A stretch of 64,000 nt of DNA from Sialis fuliginosa (Eukaryota; Arthropoda; Insecta; Megaloptera; Sialidae), in NCBI GenBank assembly GCA_961205875.1, contig OY540812.1, forward strand, positions 21,638,001 through 21,702,000, read 5' to 3'. Every line of letters begins with the position of its first letter. Position 1 is the first letter of the stretch. The position numbers were made by a program, and so were the translations under genes. The notes below the pieces were generated by a model, which saw nothing but the letters and a program-made list of their open reading frames with translations, made no database searches and had not been told where the DNA came from. Below, piece after piece: positions 10,361-22,471 of the stretch.

Positions 10361-10897
10361 AGGTACTGGCACCAGTCTTGAACGCTATAAAAGCAAAGTA
10401 TATTGTTTTTTCGGATTGATAGGCTACTTTTTTGTAACTCTCATGAACTCATGTTACTAATAAAACAACACCTCTTCATTAAATCAATTCAACTAACATA
10501 ATCCGTAAATATTGTTTGTTTTTTAATGATTGCCTTTTAGTTTGTATATGTTTTTTCTCCAGTAATAAGCAACGTAAACCCAGTAATGAACACTCAGTGA
10601 TGAACACTTGCTAATTACAAAATGATTAGTACTACTACACAAACGTTATAAAATAAAGAGTCGTCAAATTTAAAACAATGTAAAGCATTTACATAAGAAA
10701 ATACATTTTTCTTGAGTCTGCCGAACTGCGATAATTATTTATCCACTTTTTTAAAATAAAATGATCAATTATCATCAAATTACGCTGTATACAAATTAAT
10801 ATCCAATAATGGCAGTAATCAAATATCAACAAATATTTCTAATTCAGTACATTTAATTAAACAACTGGAGTATTGTTCAAGACTGGTGTCAGTACCT
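10361..10897. mobile_element. TA-MITE family (GGTACTGG), copy 2, 537 bp
   Basis: Ends AGGTACTGGCACCAGTCTTG and CAAGACTGGTGTCAGTACCT, flanked by TA. Same family as 6048-6587 but more diverged inside. It shares AATGATTAGTACTACTACAC with the other copies. Confidence 0.88.
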
Positions 10898-11066
10898 TAG
10901 AACTCGAAAAAAAGTATTTTCATTAATAATAATCATTAATAAAGATATAGGTAGAGAACTCTCGTAAAATATGTTTTCTTAAAACTGTAAAATTAGTGAA
11001 AATCTTTCTAAATGAAAATATCACACTCATACTATCAAAGCTGTCACAAATACTTACAATCAATGA

Positions 11067-11295
11067 AAAGACAAAGTACAAGTACCAAGTACTCAGTGAA
11101 AGTAAAGTAGTAAGTTATTGTAGTACTTCAAGTACTTTACTTGTTAAAATCAAGAAGTAGTTAAAGTATCCAGTACTATTAATGAACTTGAAGTAAATTA
11201 CTTAAGTATCAAAGAGTATCGATCTCGTTTCGTCAAAATTAAAACTATCTCGTCTCGTACACAAGACCAAGACGAGATCGGGACTGATTTTTTGT
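11067..11295. repeat. AAGTACTT array running into a GTCTCG tract
   Basis: About 12 variants of AAGTACTT, AAAGTA and CAAGTACC in both orientations (11075-11215), followed by ATCTCGTTTCG and CTCGTCTCGTAC motifs. Such motif arrays resemble hAT subterminal repeats, and the GTCTCG part is related to the satellite at 29265-30190. Confidence 0.55.
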
Positions 11296-12600
11296 TTCCT
11301 AAAATAGCATTTTTATGCTACATACTTTATTTTCTAAAAAAATATCGTGTTCTGAACAAGTTGATCAATCACATTTATTTCAATTTTGTTAAAAAATATT
11401 TGTTTTATTAAATTTCTTCGAAACCTGGCTCAAGAATTAATATCTTCACTGTCAACCATATATACAATATAACATATGATTCATGTTGAGATTTTAGCTA
11501 GTAATTGACATAAAAAATTTAAAACGTATCTTGATTATTTGCTCAACATATTATGCAAATTACAATATGATTGCGAAAAAAACCAGCATCTTGAGCAATT
11601 AAAAAGTTATCTACGTACATAATAAATACAATTTTCTATTTTACAGTCAAATTTTCTTCCCAACTAGATCATACCGGTATTACAAAATTTATTCACCAAC
11701 TTAAGCAGCCTTCACGTAGTTTTTACCATTTATATTAAACTGGTTTCAGTGCAAACAGAGTTCCCAAACATATTGCAACCATGATTTACAATTAAGAATT
11801 ACCAAAATTAATAAAATCAGTAATAGTAAACATACCCATAATAAAACTAAAGTTAGGGCCTGTAACTTGGAAAATTAAAATATAAAAATTCTAAATACGC
11901 CAATCAATTTTACACAAAAATACTCTAAGAAACCGCAAACAAAAAGCACCTATCTACTTTGACAAAAAAAGTTTATAGCCATTTAAAGAATTTTCAAATT
12001 TTCAGATTTTTGGGTATACCGCCTAAACCACATATTTTCTGATGTAGTGATACTCACCCATTCCTTACAAATAATTCATCTCATTTAAATAAATCTGTAT
12101 CTCTATCTATTACCGTTGGAAATATCCCCATGCATTTCACGTTTATTTTGGATACCCTATATACAGAACTGTACAGTAGACGTTTCATACTGTAAACCTG
12201 TTTGGGCACGATACTTTCCATACTGTAAAATCCCCACTTCTCGAAAATCCCCGACGTTCGTCTACGTACAACTATCATTTATACCGCAAACATCTTATGA
12301 TTAGTAAAAAAACTAGGAATAGATGGTAACAAATCTCATAATTATTAATTTAATATTATGTAATTATAAACCCAAGCATTGTTCAAGACTGCATAATATA
12401 TAAAAATAACATTTTCTAAAAAAATATGTTAAAAATTTTAGGGTGTGTCACCATACGTACGAACGCCTTTCAATATTTATTGTCGTCAATACTTCAAAAT
12501 TTACAAAACATTATTTATAATATTAAATAATTATTGTTGGCATATCCAATATGGTCATTTAAAACCAATATATTATTTTATAAATATTTTACTTTAGGGG
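11296..12600. other. Unannotated stretch
   Basis: Mostly A+T-rich. Overlapping short frames on both strands at 12081-12304 have no recognisable domain. No supported feature. Confidence 0.45.
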
Positions 12601-12609
12601 AAGGAGGGT

Positions 12610-12936
12610 GGGGGGGGGGGGGGGGAGGTACGACACATGTACTTGTAACAAAATATGTTTTAGTGATTTTCCGTTAGACAGTCGTGTTACAAACAGTGCC
12701 AGCCGGCAGCCGGCCGGTAGTACGAGACTACTTGGCAACATTCACGTTCTCTACGTCTGCAGTCTACAGATGAAAGTGTCTCCCATTCACGGTCATTGAT
12801 CTATGCCAGAAATCTCAAACCGTTCATACACCCGCCAAAATTATTACTACTATTATTACTATTATATAATTGTATTCACAATCATTGACGTATCATTAAT
12901 ATATACATGTGATGAAGGGGGGGGGGGGGGGGGGGG
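12610..12936. repeat. Two long G runs bracketing a GC-rich patch
   Basis: Runs of 16 G (12610-12625) and 20 G (12917-12936) flank a patch at 12660-12800 that is much richer in G+C than its surroundings (for example GCCAGCCGGCAGCCGGCCGG). A 63-codon frame crosses the patch but depends on the G run. The patch could be an old exon or promoter, or foreign repeat sequence; nothing is recognised. Confidence 0.4.
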
Positions 12937-13059
12937 TAAATTAAATTTTTATAAAAATATATTTAAAATTAAATATATGATGACATATTTTAAATAACTG
13001 ATTCGAAAAAAAATTAAATTTTAAAAATGATACGCTACTAAAACAGCTTTTTGAAAATA

Positions 13060-13360
13060 AAATTCCGTGACTTTCTCTGGCCGCAGATTCAAAATTCCCT
13101 GACCACTAGAGACTCGGGGGCAATCAAAGGGCCCCCAGAATGTGCAAAAAAAATTTGAAGATCTTTTTTTTTTGTTCGTCAACTTAAATTTAATACACTT
13201 TTTTTCTTCTTCACTGACTTTCCAGAATTTATAATAAATTCCCGACTTTCCAAAAAAAATTTTATAAATTCCATTACTTTTCAGAATTTTAAAGAAATTT
13301 TCTGACTTTTCCTGACCACTTTAGGCTTCCCTGACTTTCCAGAAAGTGGACACCCTGTAA
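13060..13360. repeat. CCTGACTTTCC repeat-rich transposon remnant
   Basis: Five or more variants of TTCCCTGACTTTCCAGAA occur between 13064 and 13345, ending AAGTGGACACCCTGT. Repeated subterminal CTGACTTT motifs beside a GTGGACACCCTG end resemble a decayed hAT-like element. A GGGGGCAATCAAAGGGCCCC patch lies at about 13116. No left end found. Confidence 0.5.
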
Positions 13361-14254
13361 AAAACACATTATATGTAACAAAAGAACCTCCACCCCCATC
13401 CCTTTCCATCTTTTATTTAGTTAGTAGAAATTTCTGACGAGCACAAAATCACATTTCATTTTTATGTCTGATGTGTAAAAAAGGTCAAAATAAATGTCGC
13501 TTTTAAATATCCAACGAAACCAAGGACAGACCGATGAAGAGTCATATCTACTTTCTTTTCCCATACATGAAGAAAACCACTGTGGAATTCACACGAAAAT
13601 AATATGATTCTTGGCTTCTAGTTGTAAGTCTGTATTACAAACAAGATTAGGTTTTATTATTCTGTTTGCTATTCTAAATAATCTCACTAATTGTAAGTCA
13701 GAGAAATTGTTGTAAAATTGATAAGTGTAAAACGTCCATTGGTGAAAAAATTGACAAATGTAACAAAGACTTTAAAGATATATGTACACCAAAATAAAGA
13801 AGCCATTTTCAATAATCTCGTTTAAGATATTGTCATAATTTTCTAAAAATTACTTAATACCCTCCATATCTCTCAAATTGAAACTTGGACCCGTCCTTGC
13901 ATGAGCCAGTCGTCCTTCTGACTCACTTATAAAGCCAGACATTGACAAATAATCAGTAAATTGGAAACCAAATTTTATGTCATTTTCAGAAAACAGCTGT
14001 ATCTAAATATTGAGATTAAGACTCAAGAAATTTCCAATAGCTTAACATTTAAAACAGTTTGTGTTCAATCAACTAAACTTTAAACCTGAAATCTTCTTAT
14101 GTTGAAATAGGTTTTAATACGACTAATTGTAAGACTTTATTACCGTCAAATGGGTTATAAGAAAATGTACCTGAAATGCAGATACATAAATTATTCCTTA
14201 TTTAATTTCTAACATTAATCTTAAAATACACAGGAAATATATTTCAACGAAATA

Positions 14255-14284
14255 ATGCCAAAAAAATAATGTTTATTTTGGCAT
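14255..14284. repeat. Short perfect-armed hairpin
   Basis: ATGCCAAAA and TTTTGGCAT form 9-bp arms around a 12-base A+T-rich loop. Too short for a typical insect miRNA precursor. Confidence 0.5.
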
Positions 14285-15850
14285 CGTGAAAATTTGGACA
14301 CGTTTCCGGATAACCTCATGTCTGAAGTCCTAATTACAATATACGACGTCCTGAATAAGTTTGGTCGGCGTACAGGTCGACATTTAAAGCTTAAATTTAA
14401 CTTCTAAATACGTACATCAAATTATATTCCAATAAAATATATTAAAATTAGAAAATGTATGTATCAATAAAATTACAATAAAAATACGAAAATTAAGTTA
14501 TAAATATTTATAAAATATATCAGTAATATTTTCCAATTCATAACAATAGAAAAAAATTAACGTAGGTATTTATAAACATATTTTTTAATCAAAAAGGGGT
14601 AACATATTTGGGCCAAGATACGTCGTATAATTCGTGTAATACATTCACATACCTACAGTACTTATTTGATTATTTTATTTGTACAGTATTCTGATAACAA
14701 ATATCAACAATATAAATTCGTTAAAAAAGTAAGTGAAATAAGAATATTTCTAATTATTTTTAAAATAGGTGAACAACATAAATAAGAATATAATATAATT
14801 TAAAGCGTTGTTGACTATTATTAATAACCATTTCACATAAAATGTTATTATTAATTTTGTCGGAAATTGAATTGTTAATGTCACCGGAAATTTTTGCATA
14901 TTATGTATTTCTAAATAAAACGTAAATTATGACAATAAAAGCAATACTGAAAAATATCAATGTAATGTTACTTTGTTAAATTAGTCAATGACTAATTGAT
15001 ATTGATTTGAAAGTCTTTAATCTTATAAAAATTATATTAACAATTCAACTACCTACTTATATATTTTCTAGAAACGCATGCTTCCGTTGATACAAACAGA
15101 AGTAAACAAAGTGTCATGTCACCTGAAGTAAATATACTGATATTTTATAATAACTGCGTACAAATAGTTAAACTCACCTACGATCTAATCCAGAATAGTT
15201 AAATTTCACTCACAAAACAACAATCCATTCGTTATAATTCGCAAAACATGCTGTGTGAAGCAAAAATCGTGAATGCCAAAATCGCCATGCTTGTTTCTGT
15301 GAAGCATTTTGCATTCTGTCGGGGTTTCAATTGTTTCTGTACAATAGACAAAGATCACTATGGCATAATACGTGAGTTTCAGATATCACCATCTCTCTTT
15401 AAACAGCTCATGGAGGCAGACAACAAATAAAAGGTGCCAATACAAACAATTAGTGATACAAAAGAGATAGAACTTGGATTATACATATAACTGTATATTG
15501 GCATCTTTGTTTCGTATTGTAGCTGAAATAATTTGGTTGGTCGATAAATAGGTTCTTCAATAGACAGGAGTTAGACCAAAAATGATGAAAGCAGACAAAG
15601 AATCATTATTATGTTTAAAATTATATATTTTTTTCTTTCTAACTGTACAATTATAAATGTTACCATATAATAACAATGTGCAGTATAGTTTAATGAAAAA
15701 TACATCATTACATTTAAAAGTTAATAACATTATGTTTACCGATAAATATTATTATTATTATGTAACAATCATTTAAATGACATATTTTAATTGGAATTTA
15801 TATTACAACGTCGTTATCGTTGTAATCGTTGTAATATTTTAAATACATAC

Positions 15851-15943
15851 ATGCTGCCATCTTGTAGAATTTTGTTACATTATTATTACATACATGCTGC
15901 CCATGCTGCGATAATGCTGCGCATGCTGCCATCTTGTAGAATT
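15851..15943. repeat. 21-bp direct repeat with ATGCTGC units
   Basis: ATGCTGCCATCTTGTAGAAT plus one T occurs at 15851-15871 and 15923-15943, 72 bp apart, with extra ATGCTGC units between. A small tandem expansion. Confidence 0.7.
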
Positions 15944-16584
15944 ACATTGAAGCTTTTTTTAAAGAACCCCGCAAAAAATCAATGTAAAATTAAGATACAG
16001 TAAAACTGAAACTGAAATATAATGTAGATCGTGACTTTCTGATCAAAAGTTCGATGGGCACAAGGTCCGAAAATGGTCAGTTGTTTTATTTATTCAGTGT
16101 CAAAGGTTAGAAATTCTAATATCTCTACTGATCATGTTTGTACATTATTTATCTTAATTTGACAAACTTGATCCTAAGTAACTATTGATCAACAAGTCAC
16201 GAGCTATTCATACTTTAGTTTCAATCAATTTAATATACGTTAGTTTTATAAGGGGTCTATTTATTTATGCTGCACCTCCGACGAAAACCGAAAAAAAGCG
16301 CCCCACTTGGTTAGCGAGGTCGAGGACCTTTTTTTCGTCGTCATTTCGATTTTGACCCCAAAAAAATAAAAACAAAGTTTCTTTGACTCTTTTCAATCAT
16401 TGGAATCTTTTTTTTTAATTAACGATTGAAATCAAACAGTAAAAAACTCATTACTGTCTTTGATTTCAATGTAATACAAAAAAGTTAAATTGAAGAGAAA
16501 AGTCTGATCTACAAAAATAATTCATTAGATTTGATCAAAAAAATGTACCACGGCCCGTATGGAAGCTCTTAATATTATTTTAAA

Positions 16585-16885
16585 GATTTTTACACGCTGA
16601 TTTCACATATGTCGATAAAAATCTAATCCGACCACCCGTTCAAAAGTTACGGCAATTTTTCTTCAAATTAAAAAAAAGGTACTGAAAACTAGGTACCAAA
16701 TTTTTTTATATTTTTTTATCTTATTTTAGATTTCGTTAAAAGTATATTTATTATATAGATTTTTACACGCTGATTTCAAATATGTCGACAAAAATCAAAT
16801 CCGACCATTCGTTCAAAAGTTACGGCGATTTTTCTTCAAATTTTTTTACAAACTGGCACTGAAAGCTACCAAAATTTTTTTAAGT
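16585..16885. repeat. 173-bp tandem duplication
   Basis: TTTTTACACGCTGATTTCA begins at about 16588 and again at about 16761. Both copies continue through ATGTCGA, AAAATC, CCGACCA and GTTCAAAAGTTACGGC to TTTTTCTTCAAATT. Two diverged copies with a 173-bp offset. A GC-rich lead segment (CTCCGACGAAAACCG, GCGAGGTCGAGGACC) lies upstream at 16268-16340. Possibly part of a larger satellite or retroelement tail. Confidence 0.7.
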
Positions 16886-17279
16886 TTTTAATTTTATTTT
16901 AGATTCGTTAAAAGTTTAACTTTGAACTTAAAAATTTTGTTACGTTTTTTTAACTTTTAAGAATTTCAAAATAAACTTTTAGAAGAGTGGGCGCCCAAAT
17001 CACAACCTTTCTTAGTCCGCAACTGATAAATTGTTTAGTATCTTTATTCTGTGGTATTTACAGCCGTTTTAGTAAAGTACATCAATTTTATTTCAGTTTA
17101 TAAACAGTTTTAAAACTCAAAGGTCGCTAAACAGGAGATGTGGATTTGACAAGATCTGAATTTCATATACGAGTATTTGTAAGTTATGCAACTATTTATA
17201 CACATATGTATGAAGTACACATGTACAACTGTATAGTATGTTTAATATTTAATCTTCTACTATTATAATATTATGATCA

Positions 17280-17750
17280 TATACTAAACTAAGCTGTTAC
17301 TCGTAACTTCGCTCGCGTGGATTTCGAAACCCGCATCCCCGTAATATTTTTTCCACCGAATAGAATGAAACTTATTACATATTATTATTAAAATATTAAT
17401 TACCAAAAAAAATTCTCATACAAATTTTTTCATCTCCTTGCAATCCCGTAGTAGTTAGATTTTCGGGATACAAAATACCCTACAAATGATATATCTACTA
17501 AATTTCATCAAAATCAGTTCAGCGGTTTAGCCGTGAACAAGTAACAAATAGACAAACAGAGAGACACACTTTCGCATTTATAATATTAACCCTCGACTTC
17601 TTTGCGAGATAGGGGGTTGTTTTTCCGAAACCAATTACAACCCTTTATATGTGGCGGGAGGTAAAATATTAACTACAAAAAAAAATTTCCCCATATAAAT
17701 TGTTCTAATCCATTGCAATCTCTAAGGGGTCAGACTCCCCCCCCCCCCCC
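17280..17750. mobile_element. LINE 3'-end fragments (RTE-like), two partial copies
   Basis: The segment 17300-17600 contains the string AAATTTCATCAAAATCAGTT with CAGCGGTTTAGCCGTGAA, AGACAAACAGAGAGACACAC and TTTCGCATTTATAATATTA, a very common 3' tail of RTE-type LINEs in insects. A second partial copy follows at about 17590-17740 (CTACAAAAAAAAATTTCCCC, TCCATTGCAATCTC). No reverse-transcriptase frame is retained. Confidence 0.7.
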
Positions 17751-18170
17751 GAAATTTATCAAAATATTGAATTTAAAAATTATAATAGATAAAAAAGTAA
17801 AGTTATACGATATACATATAACTAAAAAAAAATTAAAAACCCTTCTGGATTTTTTTCTGGATGCGCCGCTGCACGTTTACACGTATTTTCATTCAATAAC
17901 TTATATAAGTTTATATTATTACCGGTAGTTATAAACAGTTTGCTACTATACTAAATTTAAATTTATTTTCCCACCCGTGAAAGAAATAAAACCATCGATT
18001 GGCATCGATGCACCATCGATTTACATGTTATTTTTTAAAGTGTTTTGAAAATGTATATACTAAATAATTAAAATAGATTATTTTAAAAACTGTTAAATTT
18101 TATAAATATAGATTTCTATATTTCTAAGTTTTAAAATTCCCAATCATTAATTAAAAACTTATTATTATTA

Positions 18171-18312
18171 TGCCGTGTTTAGATAAAAAAAAACACACAC
18201 AGCAGCTCGGTGTTTTAATACACTTTTCGCATTTAAAAATGTATAGGGTTTGTCACACTTTTATCAAAAAAACACGATATTGCTGTTTTGTTTTTTTGGT
18301 CTAAACATGGCA
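18171..18312. mobile_element. Harbinger-like MITE (TGCCGTGTTTA family), intact 142 bp
   Basis: Ends TGCCGTGTTTAGA and TCTAAACATGGCA with TTA on both sides, a TWA-type duplication. The internal arms pair AAAACACACACAGCAGC with GCTGTTTTGTTTTTTTGG. This is the undisturbed version of the interrupted copy at 9164-10006. Confidence 0.82.
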
Positions 18313-18370
18313 TTATGGATGATTATATAAATTAAGAAACTGACTACTAATTTATTTGAAAAAATAAATA

Positions 18371-18615
18371 TTGATCTCATGGGCCCCGGCAGAATTTCTT
18401 TCAGGGGGGTGTATTTAGATATATAAAATTAAATTACATGCAAGGATAATTTAAAAATAAAATAAAAAATAATAATAATAATTTTGTAATAATAAACCTG
18501 CATTGAAATTAGTATGACTAAAAAAAAGGTCTTCAGTTTTTATTTTTCCTAATCTTTATTTAAATTTATAAAATTAGAAATTGATGTAACCAAAAAAAAA
18601 GGTACTCAGTTTTAT
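18371..18615. mobile_element. CAGTGGCG-family hAT-like fragment
   Basis: GGGCCCCGGCAGAATTTC matches 3665-3725 in reverse. The segment 18510-18615, with ACTAAAAAAAAGGTCTTCAG and a second AAAAAAAAGGTACTCAG, matches the inside of the complete element at 57444-57839 in reverse. No intact ends here. Confidence 0.6.
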
Positions 18616-18639
18616 ATTCTGACCTGCGATCTAGAAGTA

Positions 18640-19119
18640 CTAAAAGTACGTACGATTTGACTGAACTATTTTGTTCGATTCATCATAGATGGCGCTGTAA
18701 TCAACAAAATTCAATTTTTTTCGATTTCTTCTAACAACGGGACAACCAGATATCAGATGCACCAATTTGTTTAAAAAAAATAGGGTTGTAGTAGTGGCAT
18801 AGACAAACATACACAACCAAACCGGTTGACCGGAAACTTGTAAACAACCGAGAAAAAAATTATGAAAATCCTCTGTAAATTCGCATAACTTATGTATCAA
18901 TTCAGTTGAAAACTAGCCCATCACGTACTGTAGACGGTGGTTTGCGGTACGGACCGACAACCGTGAATGGCCTGGTTGATCCTCGGTGCGATCGATTTTT
19001 TTTTTTTAATTTTTCCGTTTTTTTTGGTTTTATTATGAATTTTGTTTCGTCGATTACAGCGCCATCTATTATGAATCGAACAAAATAGTTCAGTCAAATC
19101 GTACGTATGTACTTTTAGC
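18640..19119. mobile_element. Foldback element with arms of about 90 bp
   Basis: CTAAAAGTACGTACGATTTG at the left is mirrored by CAAATCGTACGTATGTACTT at the right. The arms continue through ACTGAACTATTTTGTTCGAT and ATAGATGGCGCTGTAATC with few mismatches. The loop (18740-19010) holds a G+C-richer part (GTAGACGGTGGTTTGCGGTA, CGACAACCGTGAATGGCC). Reverse and forward short frames here are by-products of the palindrome. High arm identity suggests a young insertion or one kept similar by gene conversion. Confidence 0.8.
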
Positions 19120-20019
19120 CGTAGAATCCGTATCTGCAATAAAAAATTGAGGTTCCTATTTAAGATTCAAAGATACCCCCTCAACCTACAAAGAGGGGGG
19201 GGGGGGACTATTTTTTTTTGCACTAATGTATTTCCCCCGCGGAACGATTAAATTTTGATTATTGACATTTTTTACGTAGAGTGCTTATTTTTCGAGATAT
19301 TTGAAAGTTTCAGGTTAAAAAAAACACCCGGTATACATATGTAATTTAGTTGTTAATTATTTAGTGCACCTGGAGCAACTGCTCCAATTGCTTCACGGCA
19401 GCTACGCCACTGCCATGCTATGAATTATATGTACCAATGATATTTCAAGCAAGTATACCTTTACGTTCGTTGTTGAAAAATAGAATAAACTAATACATTC
19501 CTGCAATCACAAAAATAGATTTATTATTACCGTGGAACGTAAAGAAGAAAAAACCGCGACCCGAATATTTTCGCAAGTTTTCATTACTCAAATATGTATT
19601 TTTAGATGTTACAATCAGAATGTTTACTATATAATATGGTAATGATTCATGCATTCAAATTATAGATTTTCAAATTTAACATATTGTGTATATTATTATG
19701 TACGTAGTGACGTCATTTTTTGATTTTTTTATCGAGCCAGCTGGATTAAAGTTTATACGAGTACATACATTGAATTCCTGTGGAAGTGGATGATAAGTTT
19801 TGTTTTAAATAATGATTACACATTCATTCTGGAAAGCGTTTTGATTGTATAAACATGTAATAAACATATCAACGCATTTTTCCGGATATGATCTTATCAA
19901 TGTTTCTTTTATTACTCATTCCATTTGAGGTTTTTTTTATAATTAAATTGCTACGGTATATCCTGCCATACTTTAATTTACTTATGATACATTTGTTGTA
20001 TAAATTCTCGAGTTCTTGG
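19120..20019. other. Unannotated stretch with a G run
   Basis: A 12-base G run at 19195-19206 follows an A+T-rich segment. GCAACTGCTCCAATTGC at about 19375 and GCTACGCCACTGCC at about 19403 look like a decayed CAGTGGCGTAGC end. No coding feature. Confidence 0.45.
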
Positions 20020-20360
20020 CAGTGGCGGATCCAGAAAATAATCGCTGGGTGAAGATGTAATGTTGTATTAAGGTATAAAAAAAAATCAAAAAGTTTTTTT
20101 TAATGCGAAGTACCAATTTGCAGCTGAAAAAATATATGTTGTAGAAATATCTGTCAAAATTTTATAACATTTTTTTCGTAACTGTACCAGAAGGATAAAA
20201 AAATCCTATGGTCTTCTAAATTTTTTCGTGAATGGGTCTCAACTACAAAAACAACATATTTTTTGGCAGACGAAATTGACTGAACCATTCAAAAGTTATG
20301 AATTTTTTTCGGAATTTTTAAAAATAATTACTACTTTAAAACGGCTGAATATTTTGAGCT
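20020..20360. mobile_element. One-ended CAGTGGCGGATCC transposon remnant
   Basis: CAGTGGCGGATCCAGAAAAT at 20020 is a typical left end of the CAGTGGCG elements seen elsewhere in the window. No matching right end or duplication was found. The following 300 bp (AAAAGTTATGAATTTTTTTC etc.) is A+T-rich. Confidence 0.5.
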
Positions 20361-20560
20361 GAAAATTTACCCATATGTTATTCATATGGGTAACTAATCA
20401 GTAACTAAACGGTCCCGATCCGAGCGGGGGCAGATTACCCATTCTTATTCGACTATGCCCATTTTGATTATGATTTTAGGACCAATTACAATAACTTCCA
20501 GTTGGAAAGTTAATTATGTCCCAAAATATAAATATTAAATACCAAATACAATGTTGTAGC

Positions 20561-20681
20561 ATAAAAGCTAACTTTTCGGGCTGTTGTCCACATTGTTGTC
20601 TGAAGAAGACTTCGATATGAGAATCGAAACGTCAAATATTATCATATGACAACGTGGACAGCCCGAAAAGTTAGCTCTTAT
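20561..20681. mobile_element. Penelope-like terminal hairpin with hammerhead-like core
   Basis: Arms 20561-20600 and 20648-20681 are complementary (AGCTAACTTTTCGGGCTG against CAGCCCGAAAAGTTAGCT, then GTCCACATTGTTGTC against GACAACGTGGAC). Between them lies CTGAAGA, AGACTTCGATATGAGAATC and GAAACGTC. This order (CTGANGA, stem, GAAAC, enclosed by a long stem) matches the hammerhead ribozyme layout known in Penelope-like retroelements, with A for U in CTGATGA and an imperfect stem II. Probably a dead terminal repeat. Confidence 0.55.
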
Positions 20682-20689
20682 GGACAATG

Positions 20690-22090
20690 GCCACGAAAGT
20701 CTACAGAAAGTAATGTAGTAGTTTTCATTTTCATTTTATAACTTTTTAGTCAACATTTTTTGCCTTTTATATAGAAATAAAAAATATATATACCAAAACT
20801 ACACAAAATGTTTTTTTTTTATAATCGTGAGGGTTGGGAACTTATGTATAAGAGCAGTGTATGTTTCCCAAACAGACAATATGTATGTACCTACGATACG
20901 CCTTTTAGTACTACCGAAAAAATAGTGAGAGAGGGAGAAGTACCACAACAAACGCCCATTAGTAACATCAAATTAATAATTTTGATTAATGTATTTAATA
21001 TTTTTTAATTTTATTTGTTCTCATGACTTCTATACTGCCGTGCTTAGGTAAAGGTCTGTTAGGTGTAAAAAATAAAAACAAAGAAAACTGAATTCGAAGT
21101 TTTTGATTTTTTAAAACTGAATTAATATTTTTTATTTTAATCAGTTATTATGAATCAGTAATACCAACTTTAGTACCTACTAAAAAATCACTTTCCCATG
21201 TTATTTAAATGAGAAACGGGACCTCCCTTTGCGGCACCTCTTAAAAGTGATTATCTATTGGCAGGGATTTTGCAAGCATAAATTCGTGAAAACGAGTCTA
21301 ACAAAATGTTCACTTTAACTAAAAGTTGAGTCCATTTCGATACCAATTTCTATCTAATGTTGCAACTGTAAGGTCGGGCCTGGTTGTATAATATGTATAA
21401 CTCATATCTTACAATGCACATATTTGGGAGTATAGTATTTTAACGATGCGCGTAACACATTAGAATGTGCCTCAGCTTTCATTCAAGTGTGAGATTTATG
21501 AAGATTTATTCTCGAGCAAGTTGAAGACGTAATATAAAAACGTTGGTTGTGCTATTTCGAGACCGACTGTTAAATCAGCGATAAATTGTTTCTTTTCTAA
21601 CAAGTTAATCCACTATCAGTTGCTCATAAACAAGTCTATTTTATTTGAGAATATATTTTTTTTATAATTGAGGTATACGTGAGACATAAATTTATGTTTT
21701 CTAATATAAGGTTTTAAAATGCTTCGGTTTCTTTAAAATTTATTTGTGTCTGAGAAGAATTACTATTATTATTCTTTCGAGTGTGTGGGTGGAGAAGGGG
21801 TTTTTAATCTATCAAAAATTCTTATGTTTGATCTAATTTTTATGTAATGAGAACACTAAAACGATAGATCATAAATAATTAGAAATTTTTAAAAAAATTT
21901 TGAGAGTTACATAATACGTTTCAGGTTTAATGATACTCTTTAAGAAAACAGTTCATTTACTGTAAATGTTGCAGCCAGTTGATGTAATATAACATTTCAT
22001 GAAAAGTCTAGAAACTTCGCGAAGTGCGGACATATAGTCACATATATAGTCATTCATTTTAGTCATATCATGTAGTGCAGCTAGTTTCTG
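20690..22090. other. Unannotated stretch
   Basis: A 66-codon frame at 20808-21008 starts in a T run and shows no known motif. A lone TGCCGTGCTTAGGTAAAGG end-like string lies near 21032. Nothing else supported. Confidence 0.45.
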
Positions 22091-22100
22091 GACTTTAATG

Positions 22101-22321
22101 CAGTGGCGTAGCAAGCATAATTGGCGCCCGGGGTACGATATCTTTTTGGCGCCCCCAAAATTAAACTAAAAAAAAAAAAAGGTCTTCAATTACATGTTCT
22201 GGTATTTAGCTCTTTATAAATATGCTATGCGGTTTAAAAGGTTATGAGCCATTTAGCGCCCCTCTATAAGTGGCGCCCGGGGCATGATAGACCCCCTTTC
22301 CCCCCCCTCGCTACGCCACTG
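22101..22321. mobile_element. CAGTGGCG hAT MITE, complete, 221 bp
   Basis: Perfect 12-bp inverted ends (CAGTGGCGTAGC and GCTACGCCACTG) flanked by a perfect 8-bp duplication, CTTTAATG at 22093-22100 and 22322-22329. Inside, GGCGCCCGGGGTACGATA near the left is echoed by GGCGCCCGGGGCATGATA near the right as a direct repeat. It contains the family motif AAAAAAAGGTCTTCA. Confidence 0.93.
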
Positions 22322-22471
22322 CTTTAATGTCAAACAATTACACCGTTCGTCTAATCTAGTTAGGCATTTCATGAAATGACTAAAGTTCTTTATGCACTAT
22401 TGGCAGTGAGCGATGGTGGCATAATAAAAGATTGGTTTTAGAGAAAATCTTATTAATGCTATACACCAGTA

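Larger units (their letters stand above)
13361..16259. other. Long unannotated stretch
   Basis: About 2.9 kb with no supported gene. A 60-codon frame at 15248-15430 (+) has non-repetitive composition, cysteines in its middle and an acidic C-terminus ending MEADNK, but no family is recognised and no splice or promoter context supports it. Small repeats at 14255-14284 and 15851-15943 are listed separately. Confidence 0.45.

Noticed and set aside
15248..15430. 60-codon frame with cysteines and an ordinary-looking C-terminus
   Set aside because: Looks less random than most, but has no family, no flanking exon and no promoter. Too little to call.
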